From Methylocystis sp. (GTDB taxonomy: Bacteria; Pseudomonadota; Alphaproteobacteria; Rhizobiales; Beijerinckiaceae): a stretch of 64,000 nucleotides of DNA. Each line of letters starts with the position of its first letter. Position 1 is the stretch's first letter. The position numbers and the translations under genes were made by a program. Location of the stretch: assembly GCA_002929055.1 (NCBI GenBank), contig PERY01000006.1, forward strand, positions 1-64,000, in the 5' to 3' direction. The notes beneath the pieces are model-generated. The model made no database searches and had not been told where the DNA came from. It worked only from the letters and a program-made list of their open reading frames with translations. Positions 26,110 through 34,335 of the stretch are shown piece after piece.

Positions 26110-28083
26110 TCAGAGACCCACGTGCACGCGCTTGCTGTTCGTGCGGGTGAGGTTACGGTATCGCGCCAGCGCCCACAGCGGAAAAAACTTCCGGTAGCCG
26201 TGGTAGCGCAGGTAGAAGACGCGCGGGAAACCTGTCGCGGTGTAGCGCGGCTCGTTCCACATGCCGTCTTCGGCCTGCGTCGCCTGCAGCCAGGCGACGC
26301 CGCGCGCGACAGCCGGATGATCGACTTCGCCCGCGGCCATCAGGCCGAGGATCGCCCAGGCGGTCTGCGAGGAGGTTGAGGGCGCCGGCTCATAACCCTT
26401 GTAGTCGAGCTTGTAGCTGGAGAGGTCTTCGCCCCAGCCACCATCCGCATTCTGGATCGAGACGAGCCAGTTCACCGCGCGGCGGTATGATTCGTGGCTA
26501 TGCGGCAGGCCTGCGGCGTTGAGCGCGCAGAGCGCCGACCAGGCGCCGTAAATGTAATTGGCGCCCCAGCGGCCGAACCAGGAGCCGTCCTTCTCCTGCT
26601 CCCTGATGATGTAGTCGACGCCGCGCTTCATGCACGCGCTCGTCTCCACCGTATCGCCGAGCTGCGCCAGCATGGAGACGCAGCGCGCCGAGACGTCCAC
26701 CGTCGGCGGATCGAGCAGCGCGCCGTGATCGGCGAAGGGGATGTGGTTGAGATAGTGATAGACGTTGTCCGCGTCGAAAGCGCCCCAGCCGCCGTCCTTG
26801 GACTGCATGCCGACAATCCATTCCTTGGCGCGGGCGATGCGCTCGGCGTAGGGTTTCTTATCCTCGCCGCTGGTGAGGCGGTCCATTGCGGTGGCGACGA
26901 CGGCCGTGTCGTCGACGTCGGGATAATGCGGATTGGCGTATTGGAAGGCCCAGCCGCCGGGACGCAGATCGGGGCGCTGCGCCGCCCAGTCGCCCTTCAC
27001 GTCCAGCACCTGCAGCGGCGCGAGCCAGTCGCAGGCCGCGCGCGCGCTGTCGCGCGCGTCTTCGTCGCCCGTCTCCAGCAACGCATGGGCGACGAGCGAT
27101 GTGTCCCACACCGGCGAGACGCAGGGCTGGCAATAGGCCTCCGTCTCATTGACGACGAGCAGCCGCTCCATCGCCTCGCGCGCATCCTTCTTGCGCGGGT
27201 CGGTATCGGGCACGCCGAGCACGTCGAACATCATCAGGCTGTTGGCCATCGCAGGAAAGATGGCGCCGAGGCCGTCGACGCCGTTCAGCCGTTCCGTGGT
27301 CCATTGTTCCGCAAGCTTTACGGAGCGTTCGCGCGGACCCTTGGGCATATGCGGTTCGAGGAAGCGCAGAACCTTGTCGATCTCGCCGAAAACATGCGCC
27401 CAGGGCCAGGTCTGGTGCTCGCCCTTCGGCCAGACCTTCACCTCCTCCGGCGGCGTGGTGAAGAGCTCCTGGATGCGCACGCCCTTGGGGTTCTTCGCCT
27501 GCGGCTTGTAGGCGTTCAGGACAAGCAGCGGCACGAGGACCGCGCGGCCCCAATAGGAAATCTTGTCGAGGTGGAAGGGAAACCATCTGGGCAGCAGCAT
27601 GATTTCGACCGGCATCACCGGCACGCCGCGCCACGGGATTTCGCCGTAGAGGGCCAGCATCGAGCGCGTGAAGACATTGCACGTCGCCGCGCCGCCGTGG
27701 GCGAGGATTGCTTCGCGCGCGCGCTTCATATGCGGCGCGTCGATGTCGTCGCCGATCATCTTGAGCGCGAAGTAGCCCTTCACGCTCGCCGACATGTTCA
27801 GGGGGCCATCCTGAAAGAGCGGCCAGCCGCCATGATCGCCCTGCGTGCGGCGCAGATAAACGGCGATCTTGCGCTCGAGCTCTGCGTCCACCGGCTCGGC
27901 GCGGAAGTGGCGCATCAGCACATATTCGGCGGGGATCGTAACATCCGCCTCGAGCTCGAAGCACCAGTGGCCATCCGTCTTGCCGAGGTTCAGAAGCGCC
28001 CGCTTGGCGCTCTGGATGCTCGCTTCGAGCGCCTCGGCGCCGATGGGAGCGTAGTTGCTGTCAATGCGCGCGGCTGCGGTCAT
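26110..28083 (-). CDS. shc: Squalene-hopene cyclase
   Basis: 657-aa membrane-bound terpene cyclase that turns squalene into hopene/diplopterol. The catalytic DXDD motif is D389-V-D391-D392 (YPDVDDTAVV), and several QW repeats are visible (for example QSKDGGWGAF, QNADGGWGE, QEKDGSWFGRWG). The start is set at the ATG 28081-28083, preceded by AAAGGAT; an upstream TTG adds ten residues and would overlap the HTH gene. HpnG and HpnH downstream process its product. Confidence 0.96.
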   Translation of the reverse strand: MTAAARIDSNYAPIGAEALEASIQSAKRALLNLGKTDGHWCFELEADVTIPAEYVLMRHFRAEPVDAELERKIAVYLRRTQGDHGGWPLFQDGPLNMSASVKGYFALKMIGDDIDAPHMKRAREAILAHGGAATCNVFTRSMLALYGEIPWRGVPVMPVEIMLLPRWFPFHLDKISYWGRAVLVPLLVLNAYKPQAKNPKGVRIQELFTTPPEEVKVWPKGEHQTWPWAHVFGEIDKVLRFLEPHMPKGPRERSVKLAEQWTTERLNGVDGLGAIFPAMANSLMMFDVLGVPDTDPRKKDAREAMERLLVVNETEAYCQPCVSPVWDTSLVAHALLETGDEDARDSARAACDWLAPLQVLDVKGDWAAQRPDLRPGGWAFQYANPHYPDVDDTAVVATAMDRLTSGEDKKPYAERIARAKEWIVGMQSKDGGWGAFDADNVYHYLNHIPFADHGALLDPPTVDVSARCVSMLAQLGDTVETSACMKRGVDYIIREQEKDGSWFGRWGANYIYGAWSALCALNAAGLPHSHESYRRAVNWLVSIQNADGGWGEDLSSYKLDYKGYEPAPSTSSQTAWAILGLMAAGEVDHPAVARGVAWLQATQAEDGMWNEPRYTATGFPRVFYLRYHGYRKFFPLWALARYRNLTRTNSKRVHVGL

Positions 28084-28109
28084 GTTCAATCCTTTTGGTC
28101 CTTCAATGC

Positions 28110-28403
28110 TCAAGCGAGGCGAAGCGAGGCGGCCTGTGTCGCGTCCCGATGCGGTTTCACGACGATCTCCACGTCCTGCCCGAGCGCGACGAGAAACCGC
28201 AAAAGCCGCTCAACCGAAAACTGGCGGAAATCGCCATGCAGCATCTTCGACACATCGGGCTGCTTCACGCCGAAGAGGCGCGCGGCCTCCACCTGCTTCA
28301 GACGGCGCTCCTTCAGAAGCGCGTCGATCTTGTGAACGAGCTGCGCCTTGAGGAGGCGATCCTCGACGCTTTGCGCGCGCGGAGAAGACAAATCTTCGCT
28401 CAT
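28110..28403 (-). CDS. HTH (XRE/HigA-like) transcriptional regulator
   Basis: 97-aa DNA-binding protein. The helix-turn-helix is VEAARLFGVKQPDVSKMLHG, of the HTH_37 type frequently found as antitoxins or as autorepressors. No toxin gene precedes it: the upstream 170 bases hold only its promoter and the start of the divergent Rieske gene. It lies directly upstream of shc (26 bases to the shc start) on the same strand, so it is likely co-transcribed with and may control shc. A candidate palindromic operator is at 28470-28485. Confidence 0.82.
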   Translation of the reverse strand: MSEDLSSPRAQSVEDRLLKAQLVHKIDALLKERRLKQVEAARLFGVKQPDVSKMLHGDFRQFSVERLLRFLVALGQDVEIVVKPHRDATQAASLRLA

Positions 28404-28458
28404 CGCCTTCCTGCGGCCTTCCTGAGGTTTCCCGGCTCAGCCCGCCGGAGGCGCTCCG

Positions 28459-28485
28459 AATATAGTGATTTAACCATATGGTCAA
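28459..28485 (-). promoter_or_regulatory. Candidate promoter and operator of the HTH-shc transcript
   Basis: On the minus strand TTGACC (28480-28485) and TATATT (28459-28464) form a -35/-10 pair with a short 15-base spacer. The -35 overlaps a near-perfect palindrome, TTGACCATATGGTTAA (28470-28485; 14 of 16 positions symmetric), which would suit binding by the downstream HTH protein. The region also lies upstream of the divergent Rieske gene. Confidence 0.5.
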
Positions 28486-28575
28486 GGCGCAGCGGCTGGC
28501 GCATCGCTTGCTACTCGACCCCGGACCCGCCTCTTTCACCCCGAGGCGCTCGACATTGTTCGAAAGGGCAGCCGC

Positions 28576-28947
28576 ATGGACGAGCTTTTTGTGATTTGTC
28601 GGACAGTCCAGATCGACGACGCCCAGGCCCATGGCTTCGTGCTGATGAAGTCGGAGGAGAGCGGCGAGACCTCGCCCTGGCCAATCATCGTCACGCGAAA
28701 GGGCAATAATTTCTATGGTTTCGAGAATCGCTGCCCGCATGAAGGGCTTCGGCTCGACGCGCAGCCGGGCCAGTTCATGGACGATGAGGGCAATTTCCTC
28801 GAATGCGGCCGCCATCACGCGCAATTCGACATCGACACGGGGGAATGTTTCATCGGCCCCTGCCAGGGCGCCCACCTCACGCCCATCAAGCTTGTCATCG
28901 ACGACGGCGACGTCTGCGTCACCGGCGTGATGCTCGCGGATGAGTGA
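28576..28947 (+). CDS. Rieske [2Fe-2S] ferredoxin-like protein
   Basis: 123-aa single-domain Rieske protein. The cluster ligands fit CPH (in NRCPHEGLRLD) and C-X2-H (in LECGRHHAQFD), spaced as in Rieske ferredoxins of oxygenase systems; PH replaces the common TH. There are no membrane segments, so it is probably a cytosolic electron carrier or a regulatory subunit. It is followed 14 bases later by a gene of unknown function and lies inside the hopanoid locus, divergent from HTH-shc. No oxygenase large subunit is nearby. Confidence 0.86.
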   Translation: MDELFVICRTVQIDDAQAHGFVLMKSEESGETSPWPIIVTRKGNNFYGFENRCPHEGLRLDAQPGQFMDDEGNFLECGRHHAQFDIDTGECFIGPCQGAHLTPIKLVIDDGDVCVTGVMLADE

Positions 28948-28961
28948 GGGGGAGGCTTTCC

Positions 28962-29714
28962 ATGACTGATATGGCGGAACTGCAAAGGCGCAAAAAGCTC
29001 ATCAATCTCGCGATTGTCTATGTCGAACCCGACGCTTTCATCGCCAATTATCTCGGCTGGCTCGAGATCACGACCTTCATCACCGCGCTGCGCGCTGGCG
29101 ACGTCGCGGTTCCGGTAGACGGCGTAACGCCGAAACTGACGCCGCAGCAGATGAAGGGCGGCGTCGCCGCCAACTATGGCGCCGACGCCGTCTTCGCCTT
29201 TTGCATGACCGCCGCGCTGAAGGGCGACAAGGCGGCGGTCGAAAAGGTCGAGGCCGCGCTGACGGAAAGCCTGGGCAGGGATTTCCCCGGCTGCGTCGCC
29301 TTCTGGAGTTTTCGCTCGGCGAACGACGCGCCCATGAGCCTCGAGGATCACGTGGGCGCCGCCGCCTACAAGATGCTCGCCGGCGATATCCCCCCGCCGC
29401 CCATGCGCGCGCGGGAGAACTGGAACGCCGGCCTGCGCTTCTTCGAAAAGGCGCGGCAGTCGAATTTCGTGCAGGAGATCATGTATCCGCTCGCGGTGTG
29501 GACGCGGGCGAAGTGGAGCGAAACGCTGGAGAAGGGCGTGGCCTTCCTCGCGCATATCGAGGACAGCGTTCCGATCCTGCAGGAGGCGCTCGCCGACGCG
29601 CGCAACGATCAGGCTTTCGTCGCCAATATGCTCCAGAAGACAGCGCCGGCGATCGAGCAGGATCTCTCCGACGACATGGCGGGATTCTTGAGGTCGCTGG
29701 CGCGGCGGGGTTAG
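28962..29714 (+). CDS. Uncharacterised protein paired with the Rieske gene
   Basis: 250-aa soluble, mostly helical protein. I recognise no family. Landmarks include PDAFIANYLGWLEITTF near the N-terminus and CVAFWSFRSANDAPMS in the middle. A GGAGG site lies eight bases before the ATG at 28962, which starts 14 bases after the Rieske stop, so the two are almost certainly one operon. A role with the Rieske electron carrier is likely; a role in hopanoid metabolism is suggested only by location. Confidence 0.65.
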   Translation: MTDMAELQRRKKLINLAIVYVEPDAFIANYLGWLEITTFITALRAGDVAVPVDGVTPKLTPQQMKGGVAANYGADAVFAFCMTAALKGDKAAVEKVEAALTESLGRDFPGCVAFWSFRSANDAPMSLEDHVGAAAYKMLAGDIPPPPMRARENWNAGLRFFEKARQSNFVQEIMYPLAVWTRAKWSETLEKGVAFLAHIEDSVPILQEALADARNDQAFVANMLQKTAPAIEQDLSDDMAGFLRSLARRG

Positions 29715-29833
29715 CCCGGGCGCGGCGGCTAAGCCATCGAAAAGCCGGGGGAAAAGCCTATTTTGCTGCAAAGCAACAATTTCTTAACCATCGCGGTATG
29801 ATTGTTTTTTGCAACGGCTATGGAGGAATAGAC

Positions 29834-30379
29834 ATGGCGACGAAAATGGAAATCCAGACGGCGTTGGCCCATCTTGAGGCCGGCAAATTCTCCTTCCGGA
29901 TGGTGGACGCCATCAAGGATCATGTCGCGACGCTCGAAGGCGAATTGAGCGGCGTCAGCGCCCTGCATGCCGGCGCGGTCAAGGATCTTGCGAACCAGGA
30001 ATATGCGAACGCGCGACTCGAAGCCGAACTGCGCAAGGTCAACGCCCGCATGTATGCGCTCATGAAGGCGAATGCGCTGACGGAGATCGCCGTGCGCGAA
30101 ACGTCGCGCGGCGCCGTCATGCTGCGCGACTACGCCTCTGTCGCCGGCAAGCAGAGCGTCGAATTCTCGAAAAAGGCGCTGGCCTATCTCGCGAAACTCG
30201 ATGTTCAGAGCGAGGTCGAGAAGGCCAGATCGCATCCCATGACGCAGAAGGCGCTGCGCGAGATGCAGCCCGCGCTCGTCAAGGCGAAGGAATATCTGCC
30301 GGTCGTGAAGAAGCAGGTCGCGGCGACCGTGGAGAAGGCGACGGCCTACATCGCGACGCTGAACAAGAAGGCGGCGTAA
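29834..30379 (+). CDS. Helical protein of unknown function
   Basis: 181-aa Lys/Ala/Glu-rich protein predicted to be almost all alpha-helix, with probable coiled-coil segments (KDHVATLEGELSG; ANARLEAELRKVNARMYAL). There is no signal peptide or membrane helix. The start at 29834 follows TGGAGGA at good spacing; a further 12 residues upstream are possible but lack a ribosome site. It stands alone between the Rieske pair and the convergent diguanylate cyclase gene. No family was recognised. Confidence 0.62.
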   Translation: MATKMEIQTALAHLEAGKFSFRMVDAIKDHVATLEGELSGVSALHAGAVKDLANQEYANARLEAELRKVNARMYALMKANALTEIAVRETSRGAVMLRDYASVAGKQSVEFSKKALAYLAKLDVQSEVEKARSHPMTQKALREMQPALVKAKEYLPVVKKQVAATVEKATAYIATLNKKAA

Positions 30380-30422
30380 GCGTCTCCGATCTCGATTCTT
30401 GAGATAGCCGCGAAGCGCGCCG

Positions 30423-31163
30423 CTATGCGGCGGCGCGCACGCGATTGCGGCCGGCGGATTTCGCAGCATAGAGCGCCTGATCGGCGCGCTTGAGTATCGG
30501 ATTGAGGTCGGCGTCTTCCGGCTCGGCCGCGGCGACGCCGATGCTGGCGGTCACCATGATGCGCCGGCCGTCATGTATCAGAACGGCGTCCTCGATCGCC
30601 TGCCGCATCGATTCCGCCCTGATCATGGTTTCTTCCAGCGAAAGCATGGTGAAAAAGGCCGCGAGTTCGTCGCCGCCAAGCCGCCCCACGGCGAAATTCC
30701 CGGAATTCCCGCTTGCGGCGATGATTCGCGCCAATTGCGCGATCACCGCGTCTCCCGCGGCATGCCCATAGGTGTCATTGATCGATTTGAACCGGTCCAC
30801 GTCGAAGATGATGGCTGAAAGCCTCGCTCCCGCGGCGAAACCGAGTTCGGCGAATTGCTGGAGGCCTCGACGATTGAGCACGCCGCTGAGCGGATCGATG
30901 CACACGACGCGCGCGAGTTCCTGCCGCATGGCTTCGTAACGAAGCATGGTGTTTGCGACGATCCAGCTCATCGGCGGCGCGAGAATGAGGGGGATGATGA
31001 TCGCCGCCCTGATGAAGGCGTCCGGTCCGGAGCCGATCGTATGGATGCTCAATATGGCGAATGACACGGAGAAGATCGCCGCGACGCTCGTATAGGCGAC
31101 GACGAATCTGATCGCCTCTCTCCTCGTGCGCGGCTCTACGATGGACCGTAATTTGTACATCAT
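30423..31163 (-). CDS. Membrane diguanylate cyclase with GGDEL motif
   Basis: 246-aa protein with two N-terminal transmembrane helices (about residues 21-42 and 50-74) and a C-terminal GGDEF domain. The active site reads RLGGDELAAFF, a GGDEL variant compatible with catalysis in some enzymes. The substrate segments DPLSGVLNRRG and FDVDRFKSINDTYGH are intact. No RxxD inhibitory site is seen before it, so product feedback may be absent. Start 31161-31163 follows a GGAGAG; the next codon is also ATG. It is convergent with the helical-protein gene. Confidence 0.85.
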   Translation of the reverse strand: MMYKLRSIVEPRTRREAIRFVVAYTSVAAIFSVSFAILSIHTIGSGPDAFIRAAIIIPLILAPPMSWIVANTMLRYEAMRQELARVVCIDPLSGVLNRRGLQQFAELGFAAGARLSAIIFDVDRFKSINDTYGHAAGDAVIAQLARIIAASGNSGNFAVGRLGGDELAAFFTMLSLEETMIRAESMRQAIEDAVLIHDGRRIMVTASIGVAAAEPEDADLNPILKRADQALYAAKSAGRNRVRAAA

Positions 31164-31293
31164 GCGCGGCGCTCTCCAAGTCAGGGGCAACCATGCAGGA
31201 CTGCGGTAAACGACTCGAAAACCAAGCGCCATCGGTCGCTGGCGATAATTCCACAACGTAAAAAATCGGCTGCGCGGATTGGTGGCTTTATAA

Positions 31294-31314
31294 CAAAGTG
31301 CGGCGCATCGCCGC
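31294..31314 (-). terminator. Candidate terminator after the hpnBCDE operon
   Basis: GCGGCG-ATG-CGCCGC forms a short GC stem (31300-31314 on the minus strand) six bases past the hpnE stop, followed by ACTTTGTTA. The T tract is interrupted, so strength is uncertain. Confidence 0.42.
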
Positions 31315-31319
31315 GCTCC

Positions 31320-32567
31320 TCAGCCAAGGGGGAGTGCGAGGCCCGCCGCCTTGTAGCCCGACCTGATCGAGCCCTCGATCGTCGCTGGCAGGCCCGTCGC
31401 CGTCCAGTCCCCGGCAAGGAAGAGATTTTCCCACGAGGTCCGCGCGCCCGGCCGGCGCTTTTCCTGCGCGGGCGTCGCCGCAAAGGTCGCGCGCTTCTCC
31501 TTCACGATCTGCCAGGGCGGCAATTCGCGCGGCAATCCCGTCACGGCCGAAATTTCAGCCCAGATTTGACCGGCCAGTTCTTCGCGGGGCTCGTCCATAA
31601 GGCGGTCGGCGCCGGAGATCGTCACCGAGAGCCGGTCGTCGAAGGCGAAGAGCCATTCGGTGAGCGAACCCACCATACCCAGCAGCAACTGCTGGCCGGG
31701 AGGCGGCGCGATTCTGAAATGCACATTGAGAATGGCGCGGAAGTCGTCGGGCGCGGCGAGGTCCGGCACAAGTTCCTGCGCCACCAACGGCGGAACCGCG
31801 AGCACGACGCGGTCGCCTTCGCCTAGCACGATTTCCTCTTCGCCGAAGCGCAGCGTGCGGGCGCACGCATTGTCGAAACCAATCTCGCGCAGGCGCGCGC
31901 CAAAGCGCGGTTCGACGCCTTGCGACTGCAGTTTGCGAAGCGCCGGCTCGATGAAGGCGTGGCCAAGTCCGCTTTTCGCGACGAGCGGCCGGCAGGCGGC
32001 GCCGCCGGCGGCGAGCGTCTCACGCAGCACGGCGCCCGCGAGCGTCGCGGAGGCTTCGGCGGGTTCGGTGTTGAGCGCGGAGAGCAGCACCGGGCGCCAA
32101 AGCTTTTCCCACAGCACGCCCTCGCAGCGCATCGTCTCGCCGATGGTTGCGCCGTCTTTCGCGAAGAGAAGCTTGCCCGCGTCGAGATAGTCGAGCGGCC
32201 CCGTGCCAGGCACGCGGCGGTCCGCAAAGAGCACCCACCAGGGAATTTTCGAGGCGTTGGGCCGTAGCTTCCAGCGCTGGCCCGTTGCGAAATCGAGAAA
32301 ATCGAATTCGCATTCGTTGGGGCCGACGAGCGCGTCGCTCGCGCCGATGCGCGCGCCATAGTCGCGCGCGGCCGTATTGCCGGAGAGCAGCAGATGGTTG
32401 CCATTGTCGATCGTGAGATCGAGCGTTGGGTCGAAATAGGAGCGGCAGCGCCCGCCCGCCATGCGCGCGGCTTCATAAAGGGCGACGCGCTCGCCCTCGT
32501 CCGCAAGACGCACGGCGCAGGCGAGGCCCGCGAGCCCCGCGCCGATGATATGAACCGTTTGGGTCAC
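31320..32567 (-). CDS. hpnE: Hydroxysqualene dehydroxylase HpnE
   Basis: 415-aa FAD-dependent amine-oxidase-fold enzyme that reduces hydroxysqualene to squalene. The N-terminal dinucleotide-binding motif HIIGAGLAGLACAVRLADEG and the C-terminal FAD motif NLFLAGDWTATGLPATIEGS are both present. Translation starts at GTG 32565-32567 and overlaps the hpnD stop by four bases (GTGA), so translation is coupled. It is the last gene of hpnB-hpnC-hpnD-hpnE. Confidence 0.95.
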   Translation of the reverse strand: MTQTVHIIGAGLAGLACAVRLADEGERVALYEAARMAGGRCRSYFDPTLDLTIDNGNHLLLSGNTAARDYGARIGASDALVGPNECEFDFLDFATGQRWKLRPNASKIPWWVLFADRRVPGTGPLDYLDAGKLLFAKDGATIGETMRCEGVLWEKLWRPVLLSALNTEPAEASATLAGAVLRETLAAGGAACRPLVAKSGLGHAFIEPALRKLQSQGVEPRFGARLREIGFDNACARTLRFGEEEIVLGEGDRVVLAVPPLVAQELVPDLAAPDDFRAILNVHFRIAPPPGQQLLLGMVGSLTEWLFAFDDRLSVTISGADRLMDEPREELAGQIWAEISAVTGLPRELPPWQIVKEKRATFAATPAQEKRRPGARTSWENLFLAGDWTATGLPATIEGSIRSGYKAAGLALPLG

Positions 32568-33430
32568 AGAAAGGCGTGCTTGATGAGGGCGCCGACGAGT
32601 TTCACCCGCGACATGCGCACGGGCGTGCGCGGCGGCGCAAAGCCGCGTGTGCTGAGCCGGTCGAGAATCGAGCGATAGCCGGCGGCCATCAGATAGGGCG
32701 CCTTCGCCGCGGATTTCGGCATGCCCGCCATGACGAGATCGGCTTGCTCGAAATGCTCCCGCGCGCGGTTCATCACCGGGGCGCAGACGCTGTCGAGCGC
32801 CGGGCTTGCAAGCGCGGCGTGCGGGGCGTGATTGACGACGCCCGCCTCCTCCAGCGCCTCGCGCGGAAGATAGAGACGCCCGCGTGCGGCGTCTTCGTCG
32901 AGGTCGCGCAGGATGTTGGTGAGCTGCAACGCGCGGCCGAGATGATAGGCGAGGAGCTTCGGCCCGGTGGGCAATTCGCTCTCGCCGTCCTCCACCAGCC
33001 CGAAGGCGCGCACGGAGAGGCGGCCGACGGCGCTCGCGACGCGGTCGCAATAGAGCTCGAGCTTCTCCCAGTCCGGCGCGCAGATGTCTTCCTCGACGTC
33101 CATCGACATGCCGTCGATGATCGCCTCGAAGTCGGCGCGGTCGAGCCGGAAGCGGCGAACGGGCGCGGCGAGGAAGCCCGCGCGCGGGCGGATGCGTCCG
33201 GCGTAGAGTTCGTCGAGATCGTAGCGCCACTCGTCGAGCGCGGCGCGACGGACGGCGCGATCGCCCTCGTCGTCGGCGATGTCGTCCACTGCGCGGCAGA
33301 AGGTGTAGATCGCGAACATCGCCTCGCGCCGCGGCGGCTCGAGAATGCGCATCGCGAGATAGAAGGAACTCTTGATCGCGATGGCCTGCGTCTTGAGCGG
33401 CTCGATCTCTGTGAGGGAGTCGACTGTCAT
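32564..33430 (-). CDS. hpnD: Presqualene diphosphate synthase HpnD
   Basis: 288-aa squalene/phytoene-synthase-fold enzyme that condenses two farnesyl diphosphates into presqualene diphosphate. Both Asp-rich Mg-binding motifs are present: RAVDDIADDEGD near residue 45 and NILRDLDEDAARGRLYLP near residue 170. Start and stop overlap hpnC and hpnE by four bases each (ATGA and GTGA). Confidence 0.95.
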   Translation of the reverse strand: MTVDSLTEIEPLKTQAIAIKSSFYLAMRILEPPRREAMFAIYTFCRAVDDIADDEGDRAVRRAALDEWRYDLDELYAGRIRPRAGFLAAPVRRFRLDRADFEAIIDGMSMDVEEDICAPDWEKLELYCDRVASAVGRLSVRAFGLVEDGESELPTGPKLLAYHLGRALQLTNILRDLDEDAARGRLYLPREALEEAGVVNHAPHAALASPALDSVCAPVMNRAREHFEQADLVMAGMPKSAAKAPYLMAAGYRSILDRLSTRGFAPPRTPVRMSRVKLVGALIKHAFL

Positions 33431-34335
33431 CGGGCGGCGTCCGCAATGGCGGCGCGCGGGCGCGTCAAACGCCGCAGCAGCGCGCCGGCGGCTCCTTTTG
33501 TTCCAGCGAGTGCGAAGCCGAGCTTGCCGGCGTGCACATTGTCGCAGAGCGGATCGGCGGTCCGCAGCCGCGCGACGAGTTTTTCGGCGAGCGCCTGAAT
33601 GGCGCCGACTTCCATCGCGAGACGCGTATCCTCCAGAAGGTCGGCGAAAACGCGAGACTGGTCGAGAAGCGCCTCGGTCTTTTCGTTGAGGTCTCGGATC
33701 GCGGCGAGCAGCGGCGCCGGGGCGCGGGGCGCGCCCAGCATCTCGACGTCGCCACCATGCGCGTCGAGCGCCTGCGCGGTGACATATACGCGGTCGAGAT
33801 CGCGATAGTCCTTGGCGCAGTCCTGCAGGTGGTTGATGATCTGCAGGGCCGCGCAGAGCGCGTCATTCGCCGGCCAGACGCGTCCTGCGTCCTCGCCATG
33901 TACGTCGCAGACGAAACGCCCGACGGGCATGGCGGAATAGCGGCAATAGTCGATGAGGTCGTCCCAGTCGCGGTAGCGCAGATAGGTCACGTCCCGGATG
34001 AAGGCGGTCAAGAGGTCGCGGGCGTGCTGGGGGTCGAGCCGGCGCTCCCGGCATTGTTCGCGCAGCCGCGCCGCCACAGGCTCTTCGGGGCCGCGCTCCA
34101 TCAGCGCGGCGTCGAGGCGCTCGAGCAGGTCGAGCTTCTGCTGGGGCGCGAGCGTCGGATGGTCGGAAATGTCGTCGGCGGCGCGGACGAAATCATAGAA
34201 GGCCATGATCGGCGCGCGATGGCGCGGCGCGATCAGCACGGACGCGACGGGGAAATTCTCGTCGCGATGCGTCTTGCCAGAGCTCGTGTCGGCAATGTCG
34301 ATCATGCAGCAACCAAGGCCTTCAGCTTCGCTCAT
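33427..34335 (-). CDS. hpnC: Hydroxysqualene synthase HpnC
   Basis: 302-aa squalene-synthase-fold enzyme that converts presqualene diphosphate to hydroxysqualene. The substrate-binding region includes YDFVRAADDISDHP and HLQDCAKDYRDLDRVYV, the second Asp-rich motif. Start is ATG 34333-34335 within an ATGA overlap with hpnB; an internal ATG ten codons in is an alternative. HpnC, HpnD and HpnE together make up the three-step bacterial route to squalene. Confidence 0.95.
   Translation of the reverse strand: MSEAEGLGCCMIDIADTSSGKTHRDENFPVASVLIAPRHRAPIMAFYDFVRAADDISDHPTLAPQQKLDLLERLDAALMERGPEEPVAARLREQCRERRLDPQHARDLLTAFIRDVTYLRYRDWDDLIDYCRYSAMPVGRFVCDVHGEDAGRVWPANDALCAALQIINHLQDCAKDYRDLDRVYVTAQALDAHGGDVEMLGAPRAPAPLLAAIRDLNEKTEALLDQSRVFADLLEDTRLAMEVGAIQALAEKLVARLRTADPLCDNVHAGKLGFALAGTKGAAGALLRRLTRPRAAIADAAR

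Noticed and set aside
28404-28575. A toxin partner for the HTH protein
   Set aside because: Both strands upstream were read; only promoter-like sequence and the Rieske start are there.
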